DNA of 64,000 nt from JAIOQA01 sp035493675 (GTDB taxonomy: Bacteria; Myxococcota_A; Polyangia; Haliangiales; Haliangiaceae): the NCBI GenBank assembly GCA_035493675.1, contig DATJIA010000436.1:1-64000 (forward strand), given 5' to 3'. Made by a program: the position numbers and the translations under genes. This document shows positions 55,199-64,000 of the stretch, piece after piece (position 1 is the stretch's first letter; every line of letters starts with the position of its first letter). The notes beneath the pieces are model-generated. The model was not told where the DNA came from. It was given only the letters and a program-made list of their open reading frames with translations, and made no database searches.

Positions 55199-56121
55199 GG
55201 GTTGCGCCCGATGAAGTCGATGCTGGTGATCGCGAGCTGATCGCGCGAGTAGCGATCGAAGCACGGCGCGACCCGCATCTCGTCGAGCAGCTTCAGGCGC
55301 TCGGGCTTCGCGCGCGAGGTGTCGAGCTCGATCGCGAAGCCGGCGTCCTTCGCCATCTTCGTGAAGTCGATCGCGCGCAGCCGGTTCTGGTAGAGGAAGC
55401 GGTTGTTCCACTTCGCCCATTCGTCGTCGGAGTACTGCAGGTAGTGGAGCTGCGTGATCGTCTTGTCGACGTACGCGTAGTGGTCGCCGCAGTTCACGCT
55501 GTGGAAGACGATGCCGCCGGCGCGCAGCACACGCCGCGCCTCCGCGAAGCACGCGGCGATCACGTCGCCGGGCACGTGCTCGAGCACGCTGTTCGAGAAG
55601 ACGACGTCGATCGACTTCGCGGGCAGCTTGGTGTCGCTGGCGTCGGCGGGCGCGCGATAGCGCACGACGCCGCCGGTCGCCTCGTCGAGCGGCGCGCCGC
55701 GACGGATCGCGGCGGCGAGCTCCTGCTGCTCGCTCGCGACCTCCTTCACGGGACGGCCGCTCATCTCCGCGATGCGCCCGACGTGCCGCTCGAGCCGCGC
55801 GACCAGCGCGAGCACGCGATCCGGTTTCAGGTGCGGGTTGAGATCGAGCGTGTCGACCGACTTCGCGCCGCCCAAGAACAGCGCGAACGGGAAGGTCGGG
55901 TACCACCCCGTGCCCATCTCGAGGAAGCGCGTGCCCACGATCGGGATCTTCGCGTCGCGCAGGTGGCCGATCATCAGGCCCCAGTCGTCGACCTTGATGT
56001 CGCACTCGCGATCGAAATCGGCGAGCCCGCCGCCGCGCCGCTGCAACCAGTAGTGGATGCGATCACCCTCGGGCACGTAGCCGAGGACCTTCTGGATCAT
56101 GCCCTTGACGCGCCAGTCCAT
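55195..56121 (-). CDS. SAM-dependent class I methyltransferase
   Basis: 308 residues from ATG 56121 (ATG 56100 possible). Glycine-rich SAM site LEMGTGWYPTFP, acidic DTLDLNPHLK strand, and a post-I DVVFSNSVLEHVPGDV motif (a typical Met_transf_11-like pattern in which the strand-4 Asn/Asp lies before the HV). Substrate unknown; the pattern is that of small-molecule or lipid methylases rather than DNA methylases. Middle gene of the MBL-methyltransferase-kinase operon (18 bases after the MBL stop). Confidence 0.85.
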   Translation of the reverse strand: MDWRVKGMIQKVLGYVPEGDRIHYWLQRRGGGLADFDRECDIKVDDWGLMIGHLRDAKIPIVGTRFLEMGTGWYPTFPFALFLGGAKSVDTLDLNPHLKPDRVLALVARLERHVGRIAEMSGRPVKEVASEQQELAAAIRRGAPLDEATGGVVRYRAPADASDTKLPAKSIDVVFSNSVLEHVPGDVIAACFAEARRVLRAGGIVFHSVNCGDHYAYVDKTITQLHYLQYSDDEWAKWNNRFLYQNRLRAIDFTKMAKDAGFAIELDTSRAKPERLKLLDEMRVAPCFDRYSRDQLAITSIDFIGRNP

Positions 56122-56139
56122 CTTCGACGGGCCAACGTA

Positions 56140-56997
56140 TCACGCGGCGAGGTCGCGGAAGGAAGGCACGTCGTCGCGGGCGCCGAATCGACCGCGCTCG
56201 TCGCGCGCGACCTTCGACATCGCGATCTCGGGATCGTGCGTGAAGAACAAGCGGCCGCCGCGCGCGACCAGATCGGTCAAGAGCGCGGTCTTCTCGTCGA
56301 TCAAGAGCTCGGGGTAGCGGTCGTAGCCCATCGTGATCGGCAGGTGCACCCACGGTCGCCCCGGGATCAGATCGGCGGCGAAGACGATCGGCCCGCCGGG
56401 CATCGCGATCTCCGTGAGCAAGAGGCCGGGCGTGTGGCCGTTGCTGCGATGGAACCGATAGCCGTCGCCGAGCAGCCGAGAGGTATCGCCCTCGACGATC
56501 TCGACGCGGTCTTCCAGCAGCGGGACGAGCTCGGGGATGAACGACGCGCGATCGCGGGGATGAGGAGCTTTCGCACGGGCCCACGCCTCGGCGCCGACCA
56601 CGACCTGCGCCCTCGGGAACGCCAACCCCAGTGGGGTCGATTGGCTCCACTGGGTCAAAATGCCACCGGCGTGATCGAAGTGGAGGTGCGACAAGACGAT
56701 CACGTCGACGTCAACCGCGTTGACGCCCTCCGCCGCGAGCGATTCGAGCAGCACGTGGCGGTCCTCGACGACGCCGAAGCGCTCTCGCAGCTTCGGCTCG
56801 AAGAACGCGCCGATGCCGGTCTCGAGGAGGATCGTCCGCGATTCCTCGCGGATGAGCAGGCATCGACACGCGAGCGGGATGCGATTCCGATCATCGGGGG
56901 GGATCCAGGTCTCCCAGACCGCGCGCGGTGCGTTACCGAACATCGCGCCGCCATCGAGCCGCTGCGAGTTGCCGAGGACCGAGGTCAGCGTCCGCAT
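56140..56997 (-). CDS. MBL-fold metallo-hydrolase
   Basis: 285 residues from ATG 56997. The signature HLHFDHAGG (His104, His106, Asp108, His109), SNGHTPG with the second metal His, FAADLIPG and FFTHDPE complete the zinc site of a class-B beta-lactamase-like hydrolase, closest in style to glyoxalase II/quorum-lactonase relatives. Soluble. First gene of the operon. Confidence 0.9.
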   Translation of the reverse strand: MRTLTSVLGNSQRLDGGAMFGNAPRAVWETWIPPDDRNRIPLACRCLLIREESRTILLETGIGAFFEPKLRERFGVVEDRHVLLESLAAEGVNAVDVDVIVLSHLHFDHAGGILTQWSQSTPLGLAFPRAQVVVGAEAWARAKAPHPRDRASFIPELVPLLEDRVEIVEGDTSRLLGDGYRFHRSNGHTPGLLLTEIAMPGGPIVFAADLIPGRPWVHLPITMGYDRYPELLIDEKTALLTDLVARGGRLFFTHDPEIAMSKVARDERGRFGARDDVPSFRDLAA

Positions 56998-57083
56998 CCC
57001 CGCACTTTAGCTTGCGTCATGACGCGAAGAGGTCGGACCATACCCGTGGCGCGCTTTTCGCTATAGGCCGCCTCGGAGGACCT

Positions 57084-58820
57084 ATGTCCGCGCAACGAAC
57101 GTTCCTTCTCGCGGCGCTGATCACGGCGGCCGCTTGCGGCGCACCCGGGTCGCACGGCCACGGCGACGGTGGCATCGCGACGCTCACGGTCTCGCCCCCG
57201 ACGCTCTCGGTCGAGGTCGTGAACGGCGTCGCGCAGACGCAGGCGTACACCGCGACGATGACCAACGACGACGGCTCGACGACCGACGTGACCCAGCAGG
57301 TCACGTTCATCGTCGAGGACGGCACGATCGGCTACTTCGATCACGCGACCTTGACGGTGCCCGGCGCGGGCGCGGGCGTCACCAAGATCCACGCGACGAT
57401 GGACGGCGCGACCGGCACCGCGGATCTCAAGGTGCTCGTGAAGGATCGCCGCGTCGATCCCGCGGCGCCGCCGAACGCGCCCGATCTGTTCGGCGCGGCG
57501 TCGACGGATCCGAACAAGCAGCTCGCGGTCGCGTATCCGCCGCAGGACGTGATCGTCCCGCAGAACCTCGGCGACTTCGAGGTGCACTGGCGCGACAGCT
57601 CGGGCGACAACCTGTACGAGGTCACGATGCGCAACGACTTCGTCGACCTGCGCTTCTACGTCGTCGGCGGCGCGGAGGCGTGGGGCAGCTATCTCCCGGC
57701 CGAGTGGTCGACCGCGGCGCACAACGCGAAGGACCTCGAGGTGATCGTGCGCGGCTTGAACACGAGCGCGCCGCAGACCGCCGCGACGTCGACGGTGACG
57801 AAGGTGCACCTGACCAACGACGAGATCCAGGGCGGCATCTACTACTGGGCCGCGGCGACCACCAACGGCGCGCCCGAAGGCATCTGGCGCCACGACATGT
57901 CGAAGCCCGGCGATCCGCCGCAGCAGTTCTTCACGACCGCGGAGACGCCCAACGGCCGCTGCGTCGCGTGCCACGCGCTGTCGCGCGACGGCACCAAGAT
58001 GGCGGTGACGTACAACGGCGGCGACGGCAGCGCGACCGTGCTCGACGTCGCGACGCGCGCCGCCGCGATCCCGCCCGACACCGACTACTGGAACTTCGCG
58101 ACGTTCAATCCGACCGGCTCGAAGCTCCTCACCGTGCACCAGGGCCAGCTGTCGCTGCGCGACGCGGCGAGCGGCGCGCTCCTCGCGACGGTGCCGAACA
58201 CCGGCGTCGCGAGCCACCCCGACTTCTCGCCCAAGGGCGATCAGTTCGTCTACGTGCAGCGCGGCGCGGGCGCCGACTGGTCGTTCCAGAGCGGCGCGCT
58301 CTACACCGTGAGCTACGACGACTCCACGCAGGCGTTCGGCACGCCGGCGCCGCTGGTCCCGAGCGGCGGCGCGAACAACTACTATCCGTCGTACTCTCCC
58401 GACGGGAAATGGATCCTCTACAACCGCACCGACGACAACTCCAACGCCTACAACTCCGGCAACGCGGAGCTGTGGGTCGTGCGGTCGGACGGATCGCAGC
58501 CGCCGCTCAAGCTCAGCGCGGCGGACATCGGCCCGGGCCTCACGAACTCGTGGGCGCGGTGGGCGCCGTTCCAGTCGACCTACGGCGCGAGCGACGAGCC
58601 GCTGTACTGGATCACGTTCTCGTCGAAGCGCGAGTTCGGCGTGCGCCTGACCGCCGCGCTCGGCAACACGCGCCCGCAGATCTGGATGACGCCGTTCTTC
58701 CCGGATCGCATGACGCAGTCGCAGGATCCGACGTCGCCGTCGTTCCGCCTGCCGTTCCAGTCGATCGACACCAGCAATCACATCGCGCAGTGGACCGAGC
58801 GCGTCGTCCCCGTGAACTGA
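57084..58820 (+). CDS. Lipoprotein with Ig-like N-terminus and PD40/TolB-like propeller, carrying a CxxCH motif
   Basis: 578 residues from ATG 57084 with GGAGG upstream. Lipobox AAAC (Cys18). Residues 35-125 resemble a bacterial Ig-like fold; 250-570 are PD40/TolB-type propeller repeats (SPDGKWILYNR, DFSPKGDQFVY, and RDGTKMAVTYN). Within the propeller, Cys293-V-A-Cys296-His297 is a c-type heme site. It probably binds a ligand or partner outside the cell; whether the heme site is used is unknown. Confidence 0.8.
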   Translation: MSAQRTFLLAALITAAACGAPGSHGHGDGGIATLTVSPPTLSVEVVNGVAQTQAYTATMTNDDGSTTDVTQQVTFIVEDGTIGYFDHATLTVPGAGAGVTKIHATMDGATGTADLKVLVKDRRVDPAAPPNAPDLFGAASTDPNKQLAVAYPPQDVIVPQNLGDFEVHWRDSSGDNLYEVTMRNDFVDLRFYVVGGAEAWGSYLPAEWSTAAHNAKDLEVIVRGLNTSAPQTAATSTVTKVHLTNDEIQGGIYYWAAATTNGAPEGIWRHDMSKPGDPPQQFFTTAETPNGRCVACHALSRDGTKMAVTYNGGDGSATVLDVATRAAAIPPDTDYWNFATFNPTGSKLLTVHQGQLSLRDAASGALLATVPNTGVASHPDFSPKGDQFVYVQRGAGADWSFQSGALYTVSYDDSTQAFGTPAPLVPSGGANNYYPSYSPDGKWILYNRTDDNSNAYNSGNAELWVVRSDGSQPPLKLSAADIGPGLTNSWARWAPFQSTYGASDEPLYWITFSSKREFGVRLTAALGNTRPQIWMTPFFPDRMTQSQDPTSPSFRLPFQSIDTSNHIAQWTERVVPVN

Positions 58821-59920
58821 TCGTCGTCGCGGTCTCGCTGCTCGCGGCCTGCGGGGGACGCCCGCCGCGAGCGGCGGCTCCGTCTCCCTCGCGCGTGATC
58901 AGCGCGGACGTCGAGATCGGATCGGGGCGCGTGATCCGAGCGATCGCGCTCGACGGCGCGAGCGTGTGGTGGGCGGATCTCGACGGCGTGTATCGCGACG
59001 GCGCGCGCGTCGCGCAGCCGCCCGCGGAGATCGCGCGCGCGCTCGAGGCGCCGCGCACCGAGGGGACGATCACGATCACGGTCACGAGCGGCTTGATCGT
59101 CGAGCGTGACGGCGACACCGCGCGCGTGATCGCGCAGTCGCGGCCCGGGCACGATCTCTCGCCGGGCGTGATCGCGGTCGACGCCCACGCGGTGTACGCG
59201 GTCGAGGTGCGCCCCGACGGCGCGGAGGCGATCGTCGCGCATCCGCGGCCGGGGCACGGGCCGATCTTCGTCGGCACGATGGGCGAGACGCGCGACGCGA
59301 GCGCGTCCCGACTCCCCGCGACCGTGACGGGGCCGGTCGCCGCGCTGACCGTCACCGACGACGCGGTCTATTGGATCGACGGCACGTCGCTGTGGCGGAT
59401 GACGCCGGGCGCGGCGCCGACGGCGGTGTGGACCGCGGAGGTCGCGGGGCCGCTGCAGCAGACGAACGCGGCGTTCGCGGTGCTCGCCGACGGCACGATC
59501 GTCACGACGACCGCGGGCTTCACGGTCGGCGATCTGATCGCGATCGATCGCGGCGGCGCGGTGCGCACGCTCGCGACGATGAACGGCGAAGCGTTCGGGC
59601 CGAAGGTGGTCGCGAGCGGCGCGCACATCTATTACGTCGTCGGCGGCACACAGGTGTGGACGACCGACGGCACGAGCGCGCCGACGCGCGTGCTCGGCCC
59701 GACGGGCGAGATCGTCGATCTCGCGGCGGGCGGCGACGGCGCGTACGCGGCGGTGATGACCGACGGCGTCGCGCACGTGATCGAGATCGCGGCGAAGCCG
59801 ATCGATCTCGGCGCGGCGTACGGCTTCGTGCCCGGCACGCTCGAGGCGCGCGCGGGCGGCGTGTCGTACGCGAACGAAGACGCGAAGGCGATCCTGATGT
59901 TGCAGCGCCCCGTGTCATAG
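58790..59920 (+). CDS. Lipoprotein with beta-propeller-like repeats
   Basis: 376 residues if started at GTG 58790, which overlaps the preceding gene by 31 bases but gives a proper signal: a basic RARRPRE region, then a hydrophobic stretch ending in LLAAC (Cys21). No other standard start lies in frame before the lipobox. The remainder is a set of repeating beta segments with VWW-ADLDG-VYRDG, YWIDG-SLWRM and YYVVGG-QVW motifs, as in TolB/NHL-like propellers. Unknown ligand. A strong hairpin follows the stop. Confidence 0.75.
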   Translation: MDRARRPRELIVVAVSLLAACGGRPPRAAAPSPSRVISADVEIGSGRVIRAIALDGASVWWADLDGVYRDGARVAQPPAEIARALEAPRTEGTITITVTSGLIVERDGDTARVIAQSRPGHDLSPGVIAVDAHAVYAVEVRPDGAEAIVAHPRPGHGPIFVGTMGETRDASASRLPATVTGPVAALTVTDDAVYWIDGTSLWRMTPGAAPTAVWTAEVAGPLQQTNAAFAVLADGTIVTTTAGFTVGDLIAIDRGGAVRTLATMNGEAFGPKVVASGAHIYYVVGGTQVWTTDGTSAPTRVLGPTGEIVDLAAGGDGAYAAVMTDGVAHVIEIAAKPIDLGAAYGFVPGTLEARAGGVSYANEDAKAILMLQRPVS

Positions 59921-59927
59921 ATCTCGG

Positions 59928-59952
59928 CCTCGCGGCATCCGATGCCGCGAGG
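59928..59952 (+). terminator. Perfect 11-base hairpin, likely terminator
   Basis: CCTCGCGGCAT-CCG-ATGCCGCGAGG, eight bases past the stop at 59920. There is no T tract, so it may be a U-tract-less terminator or a repeat. Confidence 0.55.
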
Positions 59953-60030
59953 GCGACGTAACCGCGGCGCGCGCGCCCTGCACTGATCACGTGAGACCGC
60001 TGTTCTTCCGGACGCGGTCCAGGAGTGCCC

Positions 60031-61440
60031 ATGCGCGCTGTGGTCATCGTTTGTCTTCTATCGGGGGTCGCGCGCGCGGGCGGCGACATCCCGCTCGACG
60101 CGTTCCGGCCCGCGGTCGATTCGCGCGGCTTCGTCACCGTCGACGGCGCGGCCGTGCTCGATCCCGGGCAGCTGTCGTTCGGGCTCGTCACGTCGTGGTC
60201 GAAGAAGCCGCTCGACGGCATCGACGACCTGATCTCGCCGACGCTGGTCGGCGCGATCGGCGTGTTCGATCGCGCCGAGCTCGGCGTCGCGCTGCCGCTC
60301 GGCATCGTGTCGGGCGACGGCGTCGCCGCGCAGGGGCTCGGCGATCTGACCTTCGACGGCAAGGTCACGATCGATCGTCACTTCGCGATCGTCGGCACCG
60401 CGTCGCTGCCGACCGGCGCCAAGGACGCCTGGCTGTCCGCAAACCGGACATCGCTGGGCGCGCGGCTCGTCGGCGAGGTGCACGCCGGCCCGTTCCGGTT
60501 CGGCGCGAACGCGGGCGTGCGCGCGCCGATCGGCGGCGACGAGCTGGGCATGTCGATGTCGCTCGGCCCCGCCCTGCCGGTCGGCGGCGCGATCGCGTGG
60601 GAGGCCGCGCCCGGCAAGATCGAGCTGGTCGCCGAAGGCTTCGCGGTCGTGCCGATGCGCGGCGACGGCTACTTCCCGATCGAGGCGCTCGGCGCGGCGC
60701 GCTTCTACCTCGCGCACGCGTCGCACCTCGAGCTCGGCGTCGGCGCGGGGCTCGGCGGCGCCGGCGGCAACCCCGAGCTGCGCGCGTTCCTCGGCATCGT
60801 CTTCGAGCCGACCTCGCCCGAGCACGCGAGCGCGAAGATCGAGATCGCCGACGCGGCTCCGCCGCCTCCTCCGAAAGCCGCGCCGCCCGACGATCCGGAA
60901 CCACGCTACGGCGATCGCGACGGCGACGGCTTCAACGACCACGACGATCTCTGCCCCGACGAGCCCGGCGTCGCACAGTGGGGCGGCTGCCCGGAGTCCG
61001 ACTTCCAGCACGACGCGGTCGCCGACGTCGAGGACCGCTGCGATCGCGACGCGTGCCCCGATCGCGACATCGTGCGCATGGGCGACACCGTGCTGATCAC
61101 GCTCGAGGACATCAACTTCGAGTTCGACTCGGCCGTGATCAAGAAGGACAGCTATCACGTGCTCGACGCGATCGTAGATACGCTGCAAGCGAACAGCGAC
61201 GTCACGTCCGTCGAGGTCGGCGGCCACACCGACGAGCGCGGCCCCGACGCGTACAACCTCGACCTCTCGCAGCGCCGCGCCGACGCCGTGATGGCGTACC
61301 TCGTCGCGCACGGCGTCGATCAAGCGCGCCTCAGCGCGCAAGGCTACGGCGAGCGCGTGCCCAAGGTCGAAGGCCACGACGAGCACGCGTGGCGGATCAA
61401 TCGCCGCGTCGAGTTCGTGATCCTGCACCGTTCATCCTGA
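60031..61440 (+). CDS. OmpA-family protein with thrombospondin type-3-like linker
   Basis: 469 residues from ATG 60031 (GGAG upstream; GTG 60025 alternative). Signal peptide ends ARA (about residue 18). Residues 20-280 form the outer-membrane barrel; a Pro-rich stretch and a calcium-binding type-3 repeat (DRDGDGFNDHDDLCPDEPG) lead to a C-terminal OmpA domain (INFEFDSAVI, GHTDERGPDAYNLDLSQRRA, GYGERVP) that grips peptidoglycan. The last three residues come from the palindromic repeat at 61431-61458. Confidence 0.92.
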   Translation: MRAVVIVCLLSGVARAGGDIPLDAFRPAVDSRGFVTVDGAAVLDPGQLSFGLVTSWSKKPLDGIDDLISPTLVGAIGVFDRAELGVALPLGIVSGDGVAAQGLGDLTFDGKVTIDRHFAIVGTASLPTGAKDAWLSANRTSLGARLVGEVHAGPFRFGANAGVRAPIGGDELGMSMSLGPALPVGGAIAWEAAPGKIELVAEGFAVVPMRGDGYFPIEALGAARFYLAHASHLELGVGAGLGGAGGNPELRAFLGIVFEPTSPEHASAKIEIADAAPPPPPKAAPPDDPEPRYGDRDGDGFNDHDDLCPDEPGVAQWGGCPESDFQHDAVADVEDRCDRDACPDRDIVRMGDTVLITLEDINFEFDSAVIKKDSYHVLDAIVDTLQANSDVTSVEVGGHTDERGPDAYNLDLSQRRADAVMAYLVAHGVDQARLSAQGYGERVPKVEGHDEHAWRINRRVEFVILHRSS

Positions 61441-62788
61441 GCGAAGTCGAAGGACGAAACCGTAGGACGCGATCGCGGACCAGCGTCGACGGATCCGGCG
61501 CGGTCGCGGTGGTCGGCTCGAGGTACGTGCGGAACGCGATCGCGCCGAGCGCGCCGTTGTCGAGGCCGTCGGGGCACGCGCCCTTGGGGATCTCGAGGCA
61601 GTACGGATCGCCGCCGCAGCTGCGCGCGATCTTGTACGCGTACAGCTTCGGCGCGTCGGTGGTGACGTACTGCTGCGCGCTGCCGGGGAAGCGCGGGCTC
61701 GCCGCGCTCGCGACGCCGACGAGATGTTGCACGGCGTAGACCGACGCGTTCGCGTACGACACCTTGCCGGAGACGGCGTGATCGACGCCGTACACGACGT
61801 AGAAGTCGTCGTCGCTCGCGAACAAGACGCCGGCCTTGGTCGCGGGATACGTGGTGTCGCGGTTGTCGAACGCGCACACCGACGCGCCGCTGATGCACGC
61901 GAGCGGATCGGGCACGCCGTCGTCGACGGGGATCTCGGTCGCGGTGAAGCCCGGATACGCCGCGACGATCGCGGAGCCGAGCGCGTCGACCGAGCCGCCG
62001 AGCGCGAGCTCGCCGTTCGAGGCGTCCTTCACGCGCGGCGCCGGTGACGGTTCGGGCGACGGCGACGGCGCGCCGTTCGGCGTCACGCGCCACACCTGCG
62101 CGCCCGGATGCGCGAGGTACGCGCCGAGCGCCGCCGGATCCTGCGGCAACGCGACGCGGAACAAGACGTCGAACGTGTCGGCGGCGTCGTCGCTGCCGAA
62201 ATGCGCGAGGGCCGGATCGAAGACGAGCGTGTTGATCGCGCTCGATGGGAAGCCGGCCGCGATCAGCGCGTCGCGCGCCTTCGCTTCGGTGCCGGCGTCG
62301 CCGGTCGCGATGATCGCGGTGCGCGCGCCGTCGGCGTGGAGCACGAGATCGTTGAGCGTCTCGCTCACGCTCGCGGCGACGACGCGGCGGCCGCCGCCCG
62401 ACTTCGCGCGATCCTCGATGTACGGCGTGAAGCCGAAGTAGCGCGAGGTCGGCGGCGTCGTGCCGACGAACACGATCGCCTCGTCGGCGCGCAGGCGGAA
62501 CGCGTTCGACATGCCGTCGGCGCGCGCGTGCGGGTTCGGCGTCGTCTCGTCGGGGCCGGGCGGCACGAACCACGCCGCGTACGGGCTCGACGGGTTGTTG
62601 CCCGCGCACGACGACGCGCAGCAGTTGCTCAGATCGAGGAGCTCGAACGAGCCCGCCGCGGCGCGCAGGCCGTGCGATCCGAACGAGGTGACGAAGTCGG
62701 GCATCGCGTCGGCGGGCGCCGGCGCATCGGGCGGCGACGACGACACGCTGCCGCAGGCACTGATCAGCAAGAAGAGCGATACGCGCAT
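61397..62788 (-). CDS. Lipoprotein of unknown function
   Basis: 463 residues from ATG 62788 with GGAGGATGAG upstream. Lipobox ISAC (Cys12). Two short Cys motifs near the start (NCCASSC, about residues 55-62) and again near the end (SCGGDPYC) flank mostly alpha/beta sequence with no recognised family; the middle has a pseudo-repeated SxxSPEPSPAP linker. Its C-terminal tail (about 20 residues) is coded by the palindromic repeat and beyond, so the true ancestral end is probably earlier. Confidence 0.72.
   Translation of the reverse strand: MRVSLFLLISACGSVSSSPPDAPAPADAMPDFVTSFGSHGLRAAAGSFELLDLSNCCASSCAGNNPSSPYAAWFVPPGPDETTPNPHARADGMSNAFRLRADEAIVFVGTTPPTSRYFGFTPYIEDRAKSGGGRRVVAASVSETLNDLVLHADGARTAIIATGDAGTEAKARDALIAAGFPSSAINTLVFDPALAHFGSDDAADTFDVLFRVALPQDPAALGAYLAHPGAQVWRVTPNGAPSPSPEPSPAPRVKDASNGELALGGSVDALGSAIVAAYPGFTATEIPVDDGVPDPLACISGASVCAFDNRDTTYPATKAGVLFASDDDFYVVYGVDHAVSGKVSYANASVYAVQHLVGVASAASPRFPGSAQQYVTTDAPKLYAYKIARSCGGDPYCLEIPKGACPDGLDNGALGAIAFRTYLEPTTATAPDPSTLVRDRVLRFRPSTSLRMNGAGSRTRRGD
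61431..61458. repeat. Dispersed-type palindromic repeat shared by two convergent genes
   Basis: TTCATCCTGAGCGAAGTC followed by GAAGGACGAA; the eight-base ends are complements except for one position. Very similar palindromes (read as TTCGACTTCGCTCAGGATGAA) are common short repeats in several bacterial phyla. Here it supplies the stop of the OmpA-family gene and part of the tail of the opposing lipoprotein gene. Confidence 0.7.
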
Positions 62789-62810
62789 CTCATCCTCCGA
62801 AAATACGGCC

Positions 62811-62827
62811 GCGCCCACCATGGGCGC
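62811..62827. repeat. Short GC hairpin between divergent transcription units
   Basis: GCGCCCA-CCA-TGGGCGC, 23 bases upstream of the lipoprotein start (62788); too short to assign. It may be an operator half or random in GC-rich DNA. Confidence 0.3.
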
Positions 62828-62884
62828 GACCTGGCGCTCGTGCGGAGCGAAGGGGCGACAAGGCGCCGCACTCGCGCCGTGACC

Positions 62885-63889
62885 TCAGGGCATCTCGGCC
62901 GCGCAGCTCGACTCCGCCCAGCGACCGATGAAGTGACCGGCGTCGACGCCGCCGACCTTCTCGCGGTAGAGGCCCTGCACGCGGCCGTGCTCGCCGCTGC
63001 GATCGAGCCAGCGACCGACGAAGTGGCCGTCGTCCCAGTGACCGGCGAGGATGCCGACGAACTTCCCGTCGTTGGCGATGTACTTGCCGAAGAAGACCTG
63101 CTCGCCGTTCTTGCGCGTGCCGTAGATGCCGCGCACGTGACCGATCGGGTTGCCGTCGGCGTCGGCGACGACGCCGAGGAAGCCGCCGAGCCCGTCGCGG
63201 AACGCGTGCCAGCGGCCGCGCAGCACGCCGTGATCGCACGCGCCGTCGCGCATCGCGATCGCGATCATGCGGTTGCCGTCGGCGCCGACGTCGACGGCGA
63301 CCGGGCCCGCGAGCAGATCGCTCATCTGATAGACGATCGGCGCGCCCGACGCCGGCGTGTACGTGAGCGTGAGCGGGCCCGCGCTCGGCGTCGGATCGAC
63401 GAGCTCGAGCACGAGGCCGTCGGCGGCGGGGCGCGTCTTCGAGTCGAACGAGACGCTCGCGAGCTCGGTGCGCGGCAGGATGCGATCGGTCGCGTCCTCG
63501 AACGCGATGCGATGGCGCACCAGCAGGCCGCCGCGCGAGAGCGAGATCGATCCGCTCCAGTCGGTGACCGCGGTGACCGTGCGATCGGGCGGCAGCTGAC
63601 CCCACACGATCGCGACGCGGAAGCGCGCGGCGTCGGCGTGCGCGCCGAGCTCGATCATCGCGGGGTCGTTCGCCATCGAGTCGGTCACGGGCGCGTCGGC
63701 CTCGATCGACGCGGCCTCGAACTGATCGGGCTCGCCGAACTGCGGCGCTTCGTCGGTGGTGGTGACGCCGCCGTTGGGCTGCTCGATCGCAGCTTCGACG
63801 GTGCCGGGATCCGATCCGGGATCGGTGTCGTTGGTCATGCACGCGGGCGCGAGCGCCGCGAGGGTGAGAGCGAGAGCGCGATAGGACAT
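62885..63889 (-). CDS. Lipoprotein with Gly/Trp repeat C-terminus
   Basis: 334 residues from ATG 63889 with GGAGGAACCC upstream. Lipobox APAC (Cys17). After an acidic, Pro/Thr-rich stretch, a beta-rich central region is followed by repeating segments of about 25 residues in which a Gly, a Trp and an Arg recur (GVLRGRWHAF, HVRGIYGTRKNGEQVFFG, GILAGHWDDGHFVGRW, GHFIGRWAES). Unknown family; the repeats look like a small beta-sheet array that could bind sugar or peptide. Confidence 0.75.
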   Translation of the reverse strand: MSYRALALTLAALAPACMTNDTDPGSDPGTVEAAIEQPNGGVTTTDEAPQFGEPDQFEAASIEADAPVTDSMANDPAMIELGAHADAARFRVAIVWGQLPPDRTVTAVTDWSGSISLSRGGLLVRHRIAFEDATDRILPRTELASVSFDSKTRPAADGLVLELVDPTPSAGPLTLTYTPASGAPIVYQMSDLLAGPVAVDVGADGNRMIAIAMRDGACDHGVLRGRWHAFRDGLGGFLGVVADADGNPIGHVRGIYGTRKNGEQVFFGKYIANDGKFVGILAGHWDDGHFVGRWLDRSGEHGRVQGLYREKVGGVDAGHFIGRWAESSCAAEMP

Positions 63890-64000
63890 GGGTTCCTCCG
63901 TATGCGAGGAGGCATGAGCAACGGCCGGGCCAGCCGTAACTCCGCGGCGCCGCGAGCGCGGTGGAACCTGCGCGTACCGGCCGCGCGGATCGGCGCAGAT

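Noticed and set aside
59928..59952. Riboswitch between the lipoprotein and OmpA gene
   Set aside because: Only one simple hairpin, no aptamer-like architecture.

Overview
The window is GC-rich (roughly 70%), tightly packed DNA with no gene-free stretch longer than about 220 bases. I read it as a chromosomal segment of a predatory or soil-type Myxococcota bacterium (Haliangiales/Kofleriaceae-like). The reasons are the many lipoproteins (about 15 genes open with a lipobox signal peptide), Cys-rich secreted modules, large beta-propeller and outer-membrane barrel proteins, a DUF4157 protein of the type tied to contractile injection systems, a hybrid histidine kinase and an ECF sigma/FecR pair. 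That placement is inference; no rRNA is present.

Layout. 1-1000: an FtsB-like protein translationally coupled to a membrane protein that runs off the left edge, then a tiny zinc-ribbon protein. 1000-5200: a propeller lipoprotein, a helical protein, tRNA-Ala(GGC), a small lipoprotein and a phosphoesterase-family lipoprotein. 5297-11749: a tightly coupled four-gene operon of an outer-membrane barrel, a lipoprotein with a protein-kinase-like catalytic loop, and two nucleotide-transporter (NTT) family proteins. 11753-14720: two lipoproteins and the organic peroxide pair ohr/ohrR with a visible promoter and operator. 14826-20465: RND pump, adaptor and a MshEN-domain protein. 20466-23944: a DUF5690-like transporter, a phosphodiesterase and an OPA-family transporter. 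23964-35809: a mixed set of hydrolases, DedA, lipoproteins, a YkgJ zinc-chelator and envelope proteins.

35952-40367: a 129-codon gene with an in-frame UGA at codon 60 followed by a bacterial-type SECIS hairpin (a strong selenoprotein candidate absent from a standard ORF scan), prfC directly behind it, then the DUF4157 protein, which carries an HxxxDxxxxxH motif like that of S1/P1 nuclease and phospholipase C. 40443-47308: ArsR with a SRPBCC-YciI fusion, GIDE-domain membrane protein, Prx5 peroxiredoxin, GNAT, and an HD-domain gene broken by a near-perfect inverted repeat. 47321-53313: a run of ECF sigma factor, FecR-like protein and four lipoproteins, one of which probably starts at CTG. 53300-56997: an operon of MBL hydrolase, methyltransferase and hybrid histidine kinase. 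57084-63889: lipoproteins, an OmpA-family protein and a dispersed-type palindromic repeat that forms the tails of two convergent genes.

The most notable points are the selenoprotein candidate, the kinase-like lipoprotein next to nucleotide transporters, the DUF4157 effector-like protein and the repeat-disrupted HD gene.
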